Shown piece after piece: positions 32,453-45,300 of a stretch of 64,000 bases of DNA; within the stretch, counting starts at the first letter, position 1; each line of letters starts with the position of its first letter. The notes beneath the pieces are model-generated. The model was not told the origin of the DNA. It was given only the letters and a program-made list of their open reading frames with translations, and did no database searches. The stretch is from Vitis vinifera (lineage: Eukaryota; Streptophyta; Magnoliopsida; Vitales; Vitaceae). The DNA is taken from the NCBI RefSeq assembly GCF_030704535.1, contig NC_081818.1, positions 6,024,501 through 6,088,500 on the forward strand, given 5' to 3'. The position numbers and the translations under genes were made by a program.

Positions 32453-33984
32453 TAAGAGTCAAATCTATCTATACCCTAAGTCATACAAAAATACAAATGT
32501 ATGTAAATTTTCCTCTTCCTAAAATGTTTTTATTATGTCACTTATTTTCTCTCATATTTGTGAATCAATCTCTTAATTCTAAGTTTATTGTAACGTGAAA
32601 TCTCTCCATATTTCAACTTCTTCTTTTTTTTTCTTGGTCAAAATCTTTGACTACAATAATAATATTGATTCCAAGTTTTTTATTTGGTTTTTGCTGATTT
32701 AATTTCCTTTTTAAATTTCAATTTCTTTAATAAAAAAAATATTTTTTTTCAAAAGTACCCATTAAGTATAAATTATTTCCATTCATTTCCTTTTCATCAA
32801 TTTTTCTTAATTTCAAGAGTAATATTCTACAAAATCTCTTTAGAAAGGAGTATTGAGGGAACATATTTGAGAAAGGAGTAGACAATGTGACCTTAAAGAC
32901 GACCTCCTCATATTAGTATTGATTCCATAAGTTGGCCAAATTAGTGATATTGATGCTTCTAGTAGCAACTATGCTAACTTAAGAAAAGATCGAGATGATG
33001 GTAATGATGTCAATGATGGATGAAATATTGAGCAATATAACCAAAGTCAACATCCATTGAACTCATTCATTACTGAAATCAATTTCACATGCTGCATATA
33101 AGATAAGGATCATAGCTTCAAATGAGTCGGTCCATGCATAAGAGCTATCAAAGAGTCATAGATAGAAAAGAGACAATAAAGGATATAAACATTTAAAAAT
33201 GAGTTCCTTTTTACCGGTTTTGAGCCCATGAACATAAAGACTCAACACACTAACACATTAATTGAAGTTAATGTTTATCCATATATTTTTCTTTATAGAT
33301 AGCCTCTTCCACAAATATGGGATGAGTTCATGTTCTACTGGTATGTTTAATTTTCTTCGTATAGAAATGTTATATGATGTTCTATATCATATTCAAGGAA
33401 GATTTTAAATGAATGCATGGGTGACTCAAACATTTCCTATCTAGGGAAAGGAAGGAGCTAGTATTGACATTTCATAGAATCAAATATTTGTGGTCGTATT
33501 AAATTTGAGTGTATATTTTCAAAAATCATATTATCATCAATGTATATTATATTACGGTTAAACCTCATAAATTTTCAACTTACCTATGAGTTTTGATCAA
33601 TTTTCATCCCATGAGCAAGTATTTCCGTAAAATCTAGCATTTAATATTCCATCAAACACAATTATTTTTTTTAATTCAAAATTTTCAAACACAATAATTA
33701 TCTTTATCTTTAATAAAAATATTTTTTAAAGACAATTTCTAAACATGAAAATGAATGACATGACATTATTAATTACTTCTAGTTATACTTATACTTCAAT
33801 TATTAAATGTAGAAGTTAGGTGTCATCCCCAATCAAGCCTATATGTATCATATTGAATATAATTTATTTATTTATTTCTTCTATCCTTTCAAAGATGGTC
33901 AAAATATCACTTTAGCATAATCATGGGATTCAAAATAAACCTAACTTTATAATAAAACATTCAGCAAAACAATAAATCACTTTA

Positions 33985-34131
33985 TTATTTTTATTTATTA
34001 CTTAAGGTTGTTTTTATTCTAAGTCATATTATTAAGCTATTTTATTAAATATACTTAATTTATTTAATAACTTAAATTAAGTTATTAAATCACTTTAAGT
34101 TGTTAAACTAGTTTGACAAACATACACTAAG
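33985..34131. mobile_element. Tourist-like MITE, partial
   Basis: Only the right half is clear: TTATTACTTAAGGTTG followed by repeated TTAAGTTATTAA motifs and an edge like GACAAACATACAC. The matching left end is not evident. Confidence 0.45.
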
Positions 34132-34768
34132 AATATGTTTGACAATAATTTAAAAAAAAATATTTTTAACATTTCTTGAAAGATAAAAAAATTTAAATAT
34201 TAAAATAATTATAACATTTTCTAAAATCATTATTAAACATATTCTAAGCAAAATACTATAAAAAAAAAAAATAATGGCACTTAATGGGCCATATAACTTA
34301 AAGACATAATAATATACAAATTAACTTAATGTGTAATACAAATGAGTGCCATTGAAATGTCCATTATACCCCTTAATGGGCCAACTACGACTTAGAGATG
34401 ACCTAATTAAAACTCTATATATCAACTAAAGACAAAGTTGTTGAGTCATGTCCATGAACAATAAAGTTGGCTTCCTTACGTGGAAGATTGCGTGTCAAAA
34501 GATTAATTACTTGCTTGCGAAGCAAGCCTCCCGGATCATTTTCAAAGAGGAAACTTCCGAAAATTTTCCCAATGGTGTAGATTAATTAAATGATGGTGAG
34601 ATTTCAGGAGAAATAAGAGTCTGAAATCTTTGGGATTTGGATTTGTTTGAAATCTTTTTCCTTTTTTCCTTTGAGCAAATTCATTGGTCATTCAATCATT
34701 TCTTGTTTCCAACAATGAATAAAAACTGTGGGTACAATAAACAAAATCTGAGTATTTCACGACTCCAA

Positions 34769-36403
34769 TCAATGGATTTTGACCCACGAACCATGACTTG
34801 GTATACCAGAATGCACCACAAACAACATATAGTAACCTGGTGGTGCAATTTCAGGCGTTGATGGCCCAACCACACTCAACCTATACGTATTCCCTACCTC
34901 CTGCATGACACTTTCCACTCTTAGCACCACCATTCTCTGGTTCATTGCCACTGTGTGTGTAGTAAACGATGGCGCAACAATATTTGCTGATAGAACTCTA
35001 TCATTCGTGTACTCACACACATTGAAAACAATCGAGAATGACTGCCCATATAGTAAGTTCTCATCCAGGGATAGAATATGAGGACGAAGTGAAGAGAATG
35101 CTGGTGATGTATAGGGAGGTGAGTATGCTTCCAAGCTGAGGTCTGTGGGGTAAAGGACGTTTGTGAAGTTATAGTATACGTGAGGGTTGCTTCCTCCGAC
35201 TAAAATCCGGCCATCCGGTAATAGGACAGCGGAGGAGTGGTACATTCTTGGTCTGATTGATCCGGACATGACTAAAAATCTCCGGTTAACATCCCCAAAA
35301 GGCAGGTAAATCACCGGGTTAGTAACCGGACTTCTTCCGTACTCCCACCCGGCTGCGCCCAATCGTGCCCCATTGATTATGATAACGTCGCCAGTGGGAA
35401 GAAGTAGCATATCCCCCATAACTCGAGCAACCGGCATCTCCTCCATGACCCAATTAGGGTTTTCATCAGTGACCTTCAGACGTCCGCATGTCAAGCTTGC
35501 ACTAACAAAGTTTCCACGCAACGCTTGTGACACTGCACCGGGCGGTGCACCACCACAGACCAAGACCTCAGCTTCAATGGCTTGGGTTTCATTGATGGGG
35601 AGCATGACTGATGATCCTGAGCTAGGGTAGTTACGAGGCTCGCCGCCGGTGATCGGTGGGAACTCCTGAACAACCCTATTCCGCTTGTAATCTAGAGAAA
35701 TCGATCGTGTGTTGGCGAAAATGAACAGGTTTCCGTCGGGTAAGAGGTGTAAGAATGGGTACAAGTTGTTCTCATGGGCATCTCTGGTTTCTCTCAAAAA
35801 ATCAAGGGTGTATAAGTTAGAACCTCGAGAACTCCGAGGGTAAAACTCATAATTAAACTGCCGTCTTCCTCCGACGATGATGATACGGCCGTCCGGCAAT
35901 ATCTGATTACTCGCATACCATCTACGTTGGGACAGGTACCCAGGAAACTCGACCCAATCACAGCTATAATCGTCGCATGGGGTGAACATTCGCAGGACGT
36001 GATCTCCATCGTTAAACCCACCAGTCTGAGTAAGAGTCCCATTGGGGAGAACGGATCCAGAGGAACACCAAGTGTCAGTTTGAACCTTCAACGGCCGGAA
36101 AGTGTTGGTGTCGACGCAGTATAGTAAGGAGTGAGCAGTGCAGTCAGTTTGGAGGGCATGATCACGAGGATCATGGCGGCAAAGGTGAGGGGGAAGAGAG
36201 AGGTTGGAAGGGCCAAAATCAGTTCTATCAAAAATGACGACTTTGTTGTTCCAAAGGAGCTGCATGTGCATGGCTGATATGCCGATGCTGGCGTGCAAGA
36301 GATGCCATTCACCTTGATTGACTGTGGCCGGTAAAGTTTGAGAGAAGTCTGGAGCAGAGAAGACTGTAAAGAAGATGGAGAGTAGGATGAAAGCGGTGAT
36401 CAT
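34769..36403 (-). CDS. glyoxal oxidase / aldehyde oxidase GLOX-like, secreted
   Basis: This intronless gene encodes 544 residues, the usual length for plant GLOX proteins. These copper-radical oxidases turn small aldehydes such as glyoxal into acids and release hydrogen peroxide, in the cell wall space. A signal peptide (about 1-17, MITAFILLSIFFTVFSA) precedes the glyoxal oxidase N-terminal domain, and a DUF1929-type C-terminal domain begins near 435. Expected copper-site residues are visible: Cys113 (TWCSSG) and Tyr185 (FNYEFYP) for the cross-linked cofactor, Tyr388-His389 (PRMYHSS), and His483 (TTHTVAMNQR). Kelch-like motifs such as LLPDGRILVGG repeat through the protein. Several NxS/T sites fit secretion. 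It looks intact. The promoter lies at 36489-36494. Pollen or anther work and pathogen defence are known for relatives; the exact substrate is not determinable here. Confidence 0.93.
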   Translation of the reverse strand: MITAFILLSIFFTVFSAPDFSQTLPATVNQGEWHLLHASIGISAMHMQLLWNNKVVIFDRTDFGPSNLSLPPHLCRHDPRDHALQTDCTAHSLLYCVDTNTFRPLKVQTDTWCSSGSVLPNGTLTQTGGFNDGDHVLRMFTPCDDYSCDWVEFPGYLSQRRWYASNQILPDGRIIIVGGRRQFNYEFYPRSSRGSNLYTLDFLRETRDAHENNLYPFLHLLPDGNLFIFANTRSISLDYKRNRVVQEFPPITGGEPRNYPSSGSSVMLPINETQAIEAEVLVCGGAPPGAVSQALRGNFVSASLTCGRLKVTDENPNWVMEEMPVARVMGDMLLLPTGDVIIINGARLGAAGWEYGRSPVTNPVIYLPFGDVNRRFLVMSGSIRPRMYHSSAVLLPDGRILVGGSNPHVYYNFTNVLYPTDLSLEAYSPPYTSPAFSSLRPHILSLDENLLYGQSFSIVFNVCEYTNDRVLSANIVAPSFTTHTVAMNQRMVVLRVESVMQEVGNTYRLSVVGPSTPEIAPPGYYMLFVVHSGIPSHGSWVKIH

Positions 36404-36488
36404 ATTTGATGGCTATGTATTGAAGGTCTGTAGTTGTGAGTAGTGGATGTGTGTGAGAGTTGGTGGAGAGAGGTTGATGTGATGAGCG

Positions 36489-36494
36489 TATATA
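36489..36494 (-). promoter_or_regulatory. TATA box of glyoxal oxidase gene
   Basis: The minus strand reads TATTATATACGC, placing TATATA about 86 bp before the ATG at 36403, a typical spacing for a plant gene with a short leader. Confidence 0.6.
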
Positions 36495-39396
36495 ATAGAG
36501 CAATGAGAAGTGTTGGTCTTGGGGAGGACTGGGGGAGCAGTCTAAACCTCAGGCATCATATGAGGGGGCATTCAAGAAATGCGCCATAAAAGCTCTGCTA
36601 TGACACTAAAACGTGACCACATATTGAGCCAAAATAGGGTTCATGCCCTTGGCAAAAGCCTAGACAACAGAGTTTTGGTTCAAAGTCTACTGTTTGAAAT
36701 GGAGTTTTTGGTTATTTAGAAATTGTAATTTGAGACTGCAATTTCTAATTTTCATAGAAAATGTATTTATAAAATAAGGGTTCAAACTAATTTAAATAAA
36801 TTAATTAAAAAAAAAGGTTAGCTTAACCAATAGTTTCAAACCATACTTATACTTTACATTATGTTTGTTTATAAAATAGATCAATTTGACCCCAAATTCT
36901 AGAAAACAGGGATGGCGACTTGGTGTGATAAAGCACAGAAATGGCAATTCCCAGTCAGCCAAGCAATCTGAAACAGCAATCACCTGACGCCAAGATGGAA
37001 GGGGAACCAGCTCATGATTATGGACTTTGGTGGTGTTTTCTTCGTTCGGTAACTTCTGGTCCTTGTTCTGTTAAGGAGCTATTGACAATTCTGCATGGAA
37101 GCTTCCTGAGGGGAGGTGTGAAGAAGCTTCGAAAGGTCGTCCCGTACTCTGTTTGATACGGTGGCGTGATAAGACGCGTTGAATATATTCAGTATTCTGG
37201 GTCAAATGCTGTTTTGGATTGTAAATTTAGCTACTAGTTTGATTTCTAAGATGGTCCGAGATGTTGATTTTTGCTGCCTTTCGTGCATTCCGTATTTTTG
37301 CTTGGTAGGTGATTGTGAGGCAATTTAGTTTTGCCTTAAAAAAATATATAAAAATAAAATGAGTGAAACAGTAATAATTTATAGAGCATGAAGATGGACC
37401 TGATTTATCATTTATGCTTATATGCAGATGCAGCAATAATGATATCCAAGAAATTCTCAAGTAAGTTTAAAGCTCAGAGCAGTGAAAGTCATATCTCCTG
37501 ATTTTGGATCCCCATTTGAGGAACTACAAAAAGAAAAGATATAAGGATGTGACACTTTTGACATCGGGAGAAGCTTAAGCAAGGGGATGTTAGTGCATCA
37601 AGGAAATCACACCTAGTATGAGGGTTGCAAAACATTTGACACATGGCACAAGCCAAGTGATTTTCTACTATGATGGAATCAGTAGAATGCAATGGTACAA
37701 TAAGAACAAAAAAATGTGGCATAAACAAGAGAGTGGGCTCTTGAGCATGGTACAGGTCGTATGAGCAAAAGCAAACAATGTAACTATTGTGAAATCTAAC
37801 AAAAGCAGGACTATGGAATGCAATTGTAATGTGTTTACACTGCAGCATGAGCTGACCCACTACCTAAAATGTGGTTTGTGTTAGTGGGTTGATTCCTAGA
37901 ACATGAGTGTAATTATTGCCTTCATGTAATGTGTTTTATCAAGCCTTTCCACTAGCGAAAGTTGTGAAGTCTTATTCAGAAAAGACCTTGGTAATTTTCT
38001 TGTAATTGCTTGAGAGTTAATGCAAGTTGGGGGGTTTTCCCTACAAAGAGTTGTATTGTTTGCGTGTTGTTGCTTGTGTCTCATGTGGAGCTTGCAAAGA
38101 GTTGAGGGCCTCTAAGCGCCACACAACACGAAAAATTGAAGGTAAATTTCATGCTTGTGACAACTTCCAACCTCATGCCTTAGAAGTCATCCTACAAACA
38201 ATATTCATAATAATAGCTAACAAGTTTAATTTGAGCTCTACTTTCTCTAACAAAAGAAAAGATATAGAAGAGGGCTTCTTGCTTTAAAGCATAATGATAC
38301 CAACCCAAGTCAAGTAACGACAAAGCTTATTAAAAAAAATTAACATGGTGATAACATCAACTCTGCACATTTGCTTGAGGATCACTGTTGTAGTCAGGAT
38401 GGAAAGCTAAGATGTGTTACTTTTTTTGCTCTATTTTTCTAGGAAGATTCCACAGGCATCCCTCCTTCACTGTGAACTTCAAACAGTGACTCAATAAACT
38501 GGCCCCACAACCATAATTAGTAAGTGAAAAAAAAAAAGCCCTGGCTATGATCAATTGCCTGCCTATGCACAAAAAGTTTTTTATAATCTGCAAACAGTGA
38601 GCAGCAGGGATGGCATTATGCAGACAAAGTTACTGAGTACAACCACAAACAAAAGGTTCTACAAAGATGTTGCTTCACTAAAAAAGGCAGAAATTCACAC
38701 AGTAGATACTAACTTCAACCACACCAAGCCTCAGCATTTTTAGGATCACAAACATGGATATCCAGAGTTCATGCTCTTATTCAGTCAATAGGACACACCC
38801 ACTTATAGTAGTCTAGTTATTTTTATAGGGGGCACTAAGATAGCCTCTTTACCACTGAGTGGTGAGGATGAACTTAGTGCCACTGAGCCAAGGATGAATT
38901 ACCATTCAAAGAGCAACCAAGTACTGATGGAGCAAACTTTTGAATTGAAACCTGTTGCAATAACCATAACAGCAAATGCAACAGAGCTCTCTATTTGGTT
39001 GCAGCAAGGATGGGGTTTGGTGCTAGCAACCTAACACCAAGCCCACAGTCTTCCTTGCTATTAAGCTTTGGGGTTGCAGCGGTTATCTGCTGCTGCAACC
39101 CACTTACTGGGCATAACCATACCATGTCCTCTGTCCATCATGTCAACAAGAGTGTCAACAGATGCTTGAACATTATTGACAGGGAACTGATGGAGATATC
39201 GCCTTGAATACATACTAGTCACCTCTGATCCCAAAAGTGTTTGTTTCAAAACTGGCTTGTATAAAGCTTAACAAAAATGGCACACCGCAGGGCATAGAAT
39301 TTAGATAATACACAATACACAATGGGAAAATAAAAAGGGTAAAAAAAACAAGGGAAAAAATATACTAAATATAAAAGGCCACAGGGCATGGGAAAC
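36495..39396. other. intergenic region, no supported gene
   Basis: This lies between the glyoxal oxidase promoter and the TSR2-like 3' end. A 71-residue open frame at 36941-37156 (+) has no recognisable domain. The stretch near 37900-38120 has LTR-like wording but no borders. The 3' untranslated region of the TSR2-like gene should start below 39397. Confidence 0.5.
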
Positions 39397-42300
39397 TCAG
39401 TTCCTTTTACCCCTATTCCGCTTGGAGGCAACTACCACCCATCCATCATCTGCTTCAGCAACCTTTGGGTTTGAGGCCCTTGGCTCCTCTACCGGCATCT
39501 CTGCTGGATTTAAATTTGGTGGGGGGGCTTCTGGTGCATCCACAATCATGTTTGATGAATTATCATTCCCCATGTTCTCATCATTGTCGTCGTCATCATC
39601 ATCATCATCATCATTGTCCTCATTAACAGCCTGGCACATGATAGAAGAGATATGCAATCAGAAATAAGCCTAAAATTTGAACTTTCCTCTTACCCATGAC
39701 TTTAGACCAGTCAAAGGGAAATTGAGGTTTTTCACCACAAATGTTTTCCCAACATTCTTGATACATCTAGAAAGAACCACCCCTTACCACCCCCCACCCC
39801 CCCCCCCCCCCCCCCCCCCCACACACACACACTCCCCACTCCTCCTAAGAACAAGAAGGAAAACCCAGAGAAATGGTTATAGAAAACTGCCACTAGAATT
39901 GTCCTGGAGCAGCAGTGAGTCTAGCTCCTCATGAATATATATTTGGTAAAAAAAACCACTACGGGATAGGTCACACACAAAGGCTTAATTCCACATATAA
40001 TAGAAATATTTTGATAATATTGCATAATATGATTGCAATAATAAATAACTAGCCTATCATATCAAAACATTCATTTCCTGATTTTATTTCCTCTAAAAAG
40101 TAAGTAGCTCAGGTGGTGTTTGTTTTTTTGGCTTTTTGCTGAAAGCAATTTGATTTTAGAATTTAGGTTGTTTGTTTTTTTAATTTTTAATGACTTATTA
40201 CTAAATTTTTAAAATTTTTGGCTAAATGAAAAAAGCCAAAATATTTAGAAAAAACCAGTTTTTGAAACCTCCCCTCAAGCCCGACGCCCGACCTTAGCCC
40301 ACCCATCCCCTCAAAGCTTTCTGCAACTAGCATCCTCAACCCTCACCTCATCCCCAAAGCGGTAATTTCCTCATTCTCCTCCTCCATCGCTCTCCATCCG
40401 AGACTACACAGTTGGAAAGACGCTTCACTTTCAATTGACATTGTTGATCTGATTGAAGGTAACCCTCAACCCAAATTTATTTTGGATTTTCGGATTTTAA
40501 TAGAGCAGTCGAGTCTCATTTCCCAGTGCTTCTCTCTCTAAAACTCTCATTCTCTATTCTGGTTCACATATGCAAGTGCTCTGTTTAGGGTTTTTGAGTT
40601 CACGTGTTGCAGGTCCTAAGATAATTTTAGGATTTCTAGGCTCTGTTAGAGGAGCTGTGTGGGTGTTTCTTTTGTTTGAGTTCATTTTTAAGAAAAGATT
40701 TATAGGCTATTGATTTGGTTTGAGATTACAAAGAATGTGGGTATCGGGTCTTTGGGTTTTTTTGTCTCAACAAGACCAAATCAGGAGTATTCAATGGGTG
40801 GTTGGGAGTTTAATTTCTATCTTTTGCAACCCTTTTGAATTAGTTGTTCAGACTCTCTTACACCATTTCTCTGATTGGTATGTGGATGCTTTGTTTGCTG
40901 AATTTTACTTGGGTTCTGTTTATGCATCCTGTCCTTGTGATCGACTTCTGAATTTTTGGCTTTGGTCCATGGGTATCCATCCTTTTAAACTCTCTAATGA
41001 TCTGGCTGCAGTGAGACTGTAGACTCTTATAGCATGTGCCTATATTTTCATATATAATCTATGGAATGTTTCTTGGATTCTGTTAGATGGGTTTAACGAA
41101 CAGGGTTATAAGCTGCCCTGTTTATGGGTATGGTTTCTATTCCATCTTTGTAAAGTTCACAGTGATGCACTGTTGTTGGATTTGTTTTGTTGCTTTTGTA
41201 GTCATCATCTAAGTGTAGATGTGTACATAGAGAGAAAAACCAAGGCTGCTTGGCAGTTAATATGCCACACAATTAGTGGATCCTTCTAGGAGATTGCTTT
41301 CTCATAGATCAGAATGAATTTTGAGGTTTTAAATTCAAGATTCTCTAAGCTTCGACTTTTCTCAATAATGGCCTCATCAAGATCAAAAGGCTTGTTTGTG
41401 ACTGCAAGTACCATCACTCTCTCTATTTCCTATGTGCCCAATCCAACTAGATTCTCCATAAGTTCTTGTTTCAGGTTAAGTAATCTGCTATCAGCCCATT
41501 TCAGAAGAAGAGAGAACAAGAATATTGAATATATAAATCATAAGGTGATTCAGAGGTAAACATAATGTAACATTCTTGTTGCTGAAAGTGGCAACTCCAA
41601 TACTTTCAATGATGATAAGTGACAAATATGATTAGGGATTTGGTGGAGCTTTAAACACTCTTGAAGTAGGAGAGTTTGAAGACCATTTAGATGTGTAATT
41701 GATGATGGTAAGTCCATTATAGTTGTTCCACTCAAATCAAGCACCCTTAGCTCTCTCATATTGCCTTTGATTTCTGGAAATCTCTCTAGCTTTGAACAGC
41801 CATTGCAAGACAAAGTTTGAAGGTGTTTCCACTTGTAAATGCCTCTTGGAAGAAGCTCCAGGTTTACACATCCTGCTAGTCCAATATGACTTAATTTTGA
41901 TATTGTTTCTCTAGATGTTGAATATGGTTAATTGACATTATATTTGAGACTTGGCACATTGAAGTTTGCACTTTAGGTTGTCCTCATCTGTTTGCTGAGT
42001 GAGAATCATATAGGTTCAATAATTTAGATGAGAGTGTAAGTGGCCAATAATTTGGTTCTCTGTGTTTGTCCATTTCTGAATAGGTTCTGCAGTTTGGTTT
42101 GGGGGCTTGAAGTAGATTCATGTTAATTTCATTAACAGTGCTATTTTTATGCATTGAAAAAAATGCCAGAAATCATCCAAAGTAAGCACATTTACACACT
42201 TGCTCATGTGAACTCTCACCTACTTCACTTTGCTGCTTCAGGAAATAATTATTTTTCTATTTGAACATTACTAGAATTTGATATTACTGTCAGTGGTTTG

Positions 42301-45300
42301 GATGTGAAGCATTATTTAGTATTAAGTTAAAAAAAAGTTCTATTTAGAATTAAGCCAAAAAAACAAACGCCACCTCAGTGTTTCTGCTAACTTTCCAAGG
42401 CCTTCACTAGTAACAACCGATCCATTGCTCCATTCCCAATAAGCTACCCTCATTCAGATGGTCTCAATGTTCTCTTTAACCAAGTATACCCTCCCAAACC
42501 CTGAAATACTACCAGAATCCTACCATTAAATTTTTGTCTCTAATCATTTAGCCTGAAGGTTTCATCTCATCTAGATGCCTCTACAATTCACTGATCACCA
42601 CAGTAGCTGTAGTACAGATAAAATTACAAAACCCCATTCTGGCATCCACTCTATTCTTATTACCTATAACTCTAAGGGTGCAATTGACACATGAAAAGGA
42701 ATGGAAATACAATCAAAATGGAGGTGAATCAAATTAGCTTATAGAAGAAAGGAATCAAAATTCTAGTGAGAGTGAGATTTGGTTTCCATGTTAATAATTT
42801 TTTATTTATTTCTATTCTCATCCTAAAAAATAATCCAAACAAATTAATGAATGGGAATGTAATTGATTTCTTTCCATTATTATTGTTTATTCCAGCATTC
42901 CAAACATGGCCTAACAGTAAAAAGAGAAATGGAGTCACAACCAGCTCCTTTCACCTTCAAAACAATGTTTAGTCAGGTTTGGTATCATTGCTGGAATTGC
43001 ACTGATATTCTAATGGCTTTCCAATGGAAACAGAAGTATTGACTACAGGGGCAAGGAGGATTGAGGCGGTGAGAATTTCAGTTAAACGAACAAAGTGATT
43101 TAATTTTGTTGTTGTTTCATATCTGTTCTGTCACTGATTTTTAATTGTGTCAAAAACCATTTCACCTTCTGCTTCCCAACCAAACAGCAAAACAGAACTC
43201 TAGAAGATAATTAATATTTACATAATTTCCTAATTGAACAAAACTCTTATTCTAGAGAAAATTCTTATTTTTGAGAATGCATGATGACCTATCTCTCATT
43301 TGTTGCATGTGGATGCATGTGGATTATTCGATTGTTTTCTAGGATGTGGAGCTGAGCCATGTATAATAATGTTTCCGCGCATGATGATTTTGAGAATCAA
43401 GTTAGAGAAGAGCAACAGAGGTGCCTTCAGCTTTAGTTAACTTGTCAGGTGGAGAGACAGGTGTTGGGGGTCTGCAGATGTTGAGGCAGTCTTAGGCTGT
43501 AGAGTTGGCTCTCTTCCAAATATTTATTATCCTGTCACCTTTGGGCTCTCCTTTCCAGGCAAGGCAGTCCAGGATTGTTTGGTCACTTGTTGCCACCTTC
43601 TAGCCACATTTTCCCTACCATTCTCCTTCACAAGCTTTCTCTCTTTGGCAAATTTCCATCTCTAATGCCTTATTGAACAATTCCAATTTCTTAATATCCA
43701 AACACCCATCACTCAAAGGTAACACACCTCTTCCACCCCACCAAGGGAAATGTGGCAAGAAGGTGGGTGAATGGTGTCCAAGAGAATGTCAGATCCAATG
43801 TGGGGCTTGGGAAAGAATCAAAATGAATATGAAATTTTGTCAAGTACATGCATTTTGTAGTGTGTAACGCAGAAGGAATTCTTTTATGGCCAGATAGGTG
43901 GTGTGGGAGCAAGCTCTAGGGCATATACCTTGGTTGCAGTGTATTCGGGTGGGGATGGAGAAGGAAGGAGTTTTCTTGACCTGCATGGTTTTGCTGAGAG
44001 CAAGAAGTCATTGGTTGCATAGCACTTGGTGGGAATGGAGAAGGAAGGAGTGGAACTCCAAGTCTTACTAGGGAGTTTCAGAATTGGTAAGTTGATTACC
44101 CTGACCAGAAAATGATGTGTGATAAGTAGGCTCATTCAACTTTTCTAAAATTTCTCCAAGTAGTGTCATTTGATTAGTCTCAAAGTATTCAACATGTGCT
44201 CGCAATTCAATGTTTCATCTCATCTATTATGCCCCTGCAATCTCAAATCATCATATACAGTAACTGTCAGACTGAACCCATTCCCTTTATTCAGAGATTA
44301 CTTATCCCTCTTATCAGTGAGAAGGAAAAATGGATTCAAACCATAGCTCCTCCCATTCTCATAGATGTCTTAAGTCAGGTTTGGCGCTTTTTGATGGAAT
44401 TGCACCAGGCATTCTTCTAATGGCTTTTCCAAAGGAACAGAGGGATTCTGAAAACAGCTGAGAGAGATAGAGAAGGCAAAAATATCAATGAAAAGAAGAC
44501 ACAGTGAGAATTTAATCTTTAGTGATTTCATGTCTGTCCTCTGAAATGCTTGTAAAATTCTTGAATTAGTAATTGAGTCAAAATTCATTTCTCCTGCTTC
44601 TCAACCAGGCAGCAAAAACAGAACTCTGAAAATATAAGTGTATCTACAGGATTTTTTTAACTTAAAAAAATTCTACTCTAGAGAATGCATGGCGACTCTC
44701 ACTTGTTATATGCAGATGATTTGAGTTTTTTTTTCTCAAACTATTAATTTTGAGATTGATCTTAGAGAGGATGATGCAAATGATTCCCTTCTAAAACATC
44801 TTTTTTTTTCTTTGCTTCTTGACAGATTTCCCATCATGCAATGAACTCAATCCCATAAAACAGAAAATAAACAAGAATAACAAAATCATGAGACACAGGA
44901 ACAACAAAGATATAGGGCATTATCCTCAGTAGAGAAGAATATCATTCTCATGGACGGAGCAAGAAGTTGTTTAGGCTAGTACTTATAACTAAAATTACCT
45001 GTCTAATATGATGAACAGCTGGCCGGGAACCGGCTTCCCTTAGTTTTTCAATTGACTGATAATTACCTTCCAAACATTCTTCATGCATAGTCATTAATTT
45101 TTCAGCTACCTGCTTCAAGTTATATAAAATGCACACATTGGTAAGAAATGCATCCCTGATTTCTGAACTAAATACAAGCCAAAGAAAAGCATAAGAATTA
45201 GATATGGCACAAAGAGTAGACACAACAAGATAAAAGCACTCAAGAAATCTTTTTCAAATTGTTCACAATCTAAATATAGTGAAGGGTAAGAATCAAAGTT

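Larger units (their letters stand above)
28935..34768. other. 5.8-kb AT-rich, MITE-rich intergenic region
   Basis: The region between the EDR1 5' end and the glyoxal oxidase 3' end has no supported gene. The EDR1 5' untranslated region and promoter should lie just above 28934, but I see no convincing TATA box. The remainder holds Tourist-like MITEs, a hairpin MITE, three copies of a dispersed repeat (29650-31145) and a 42-bp tandem duplication, listed separately. From 32460 to 33980 I see only low-complexity AT-rich sequence. Confidence 0.6.

Noticed and set aside
34510-34530. Small palindrome GCTTGCGAAGCAAGC
   Set aside because: A short hairpin without following T run, repeat partners or conserved context; not enough to call a feature.
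35373-36124. Several plus-strand frames inside the glyoxal oxidase gene
   Set aside because: Shadow frames opposite a confirmed 544-residue coding region.
36941-37156. 71-residue open frame (+) upstream of the glyoxal oxidase
   Set aside because: No family resemblance, and a downstream G+T-rich stretch without splice-supported continuation; probably chance.
40720-41022. 100-residue open frame (+) in TSR2 intron 3
   Set aside because: It lies in the composite element, has no recognisable domain, and probably belongs to captured non-coding or leader sequence.
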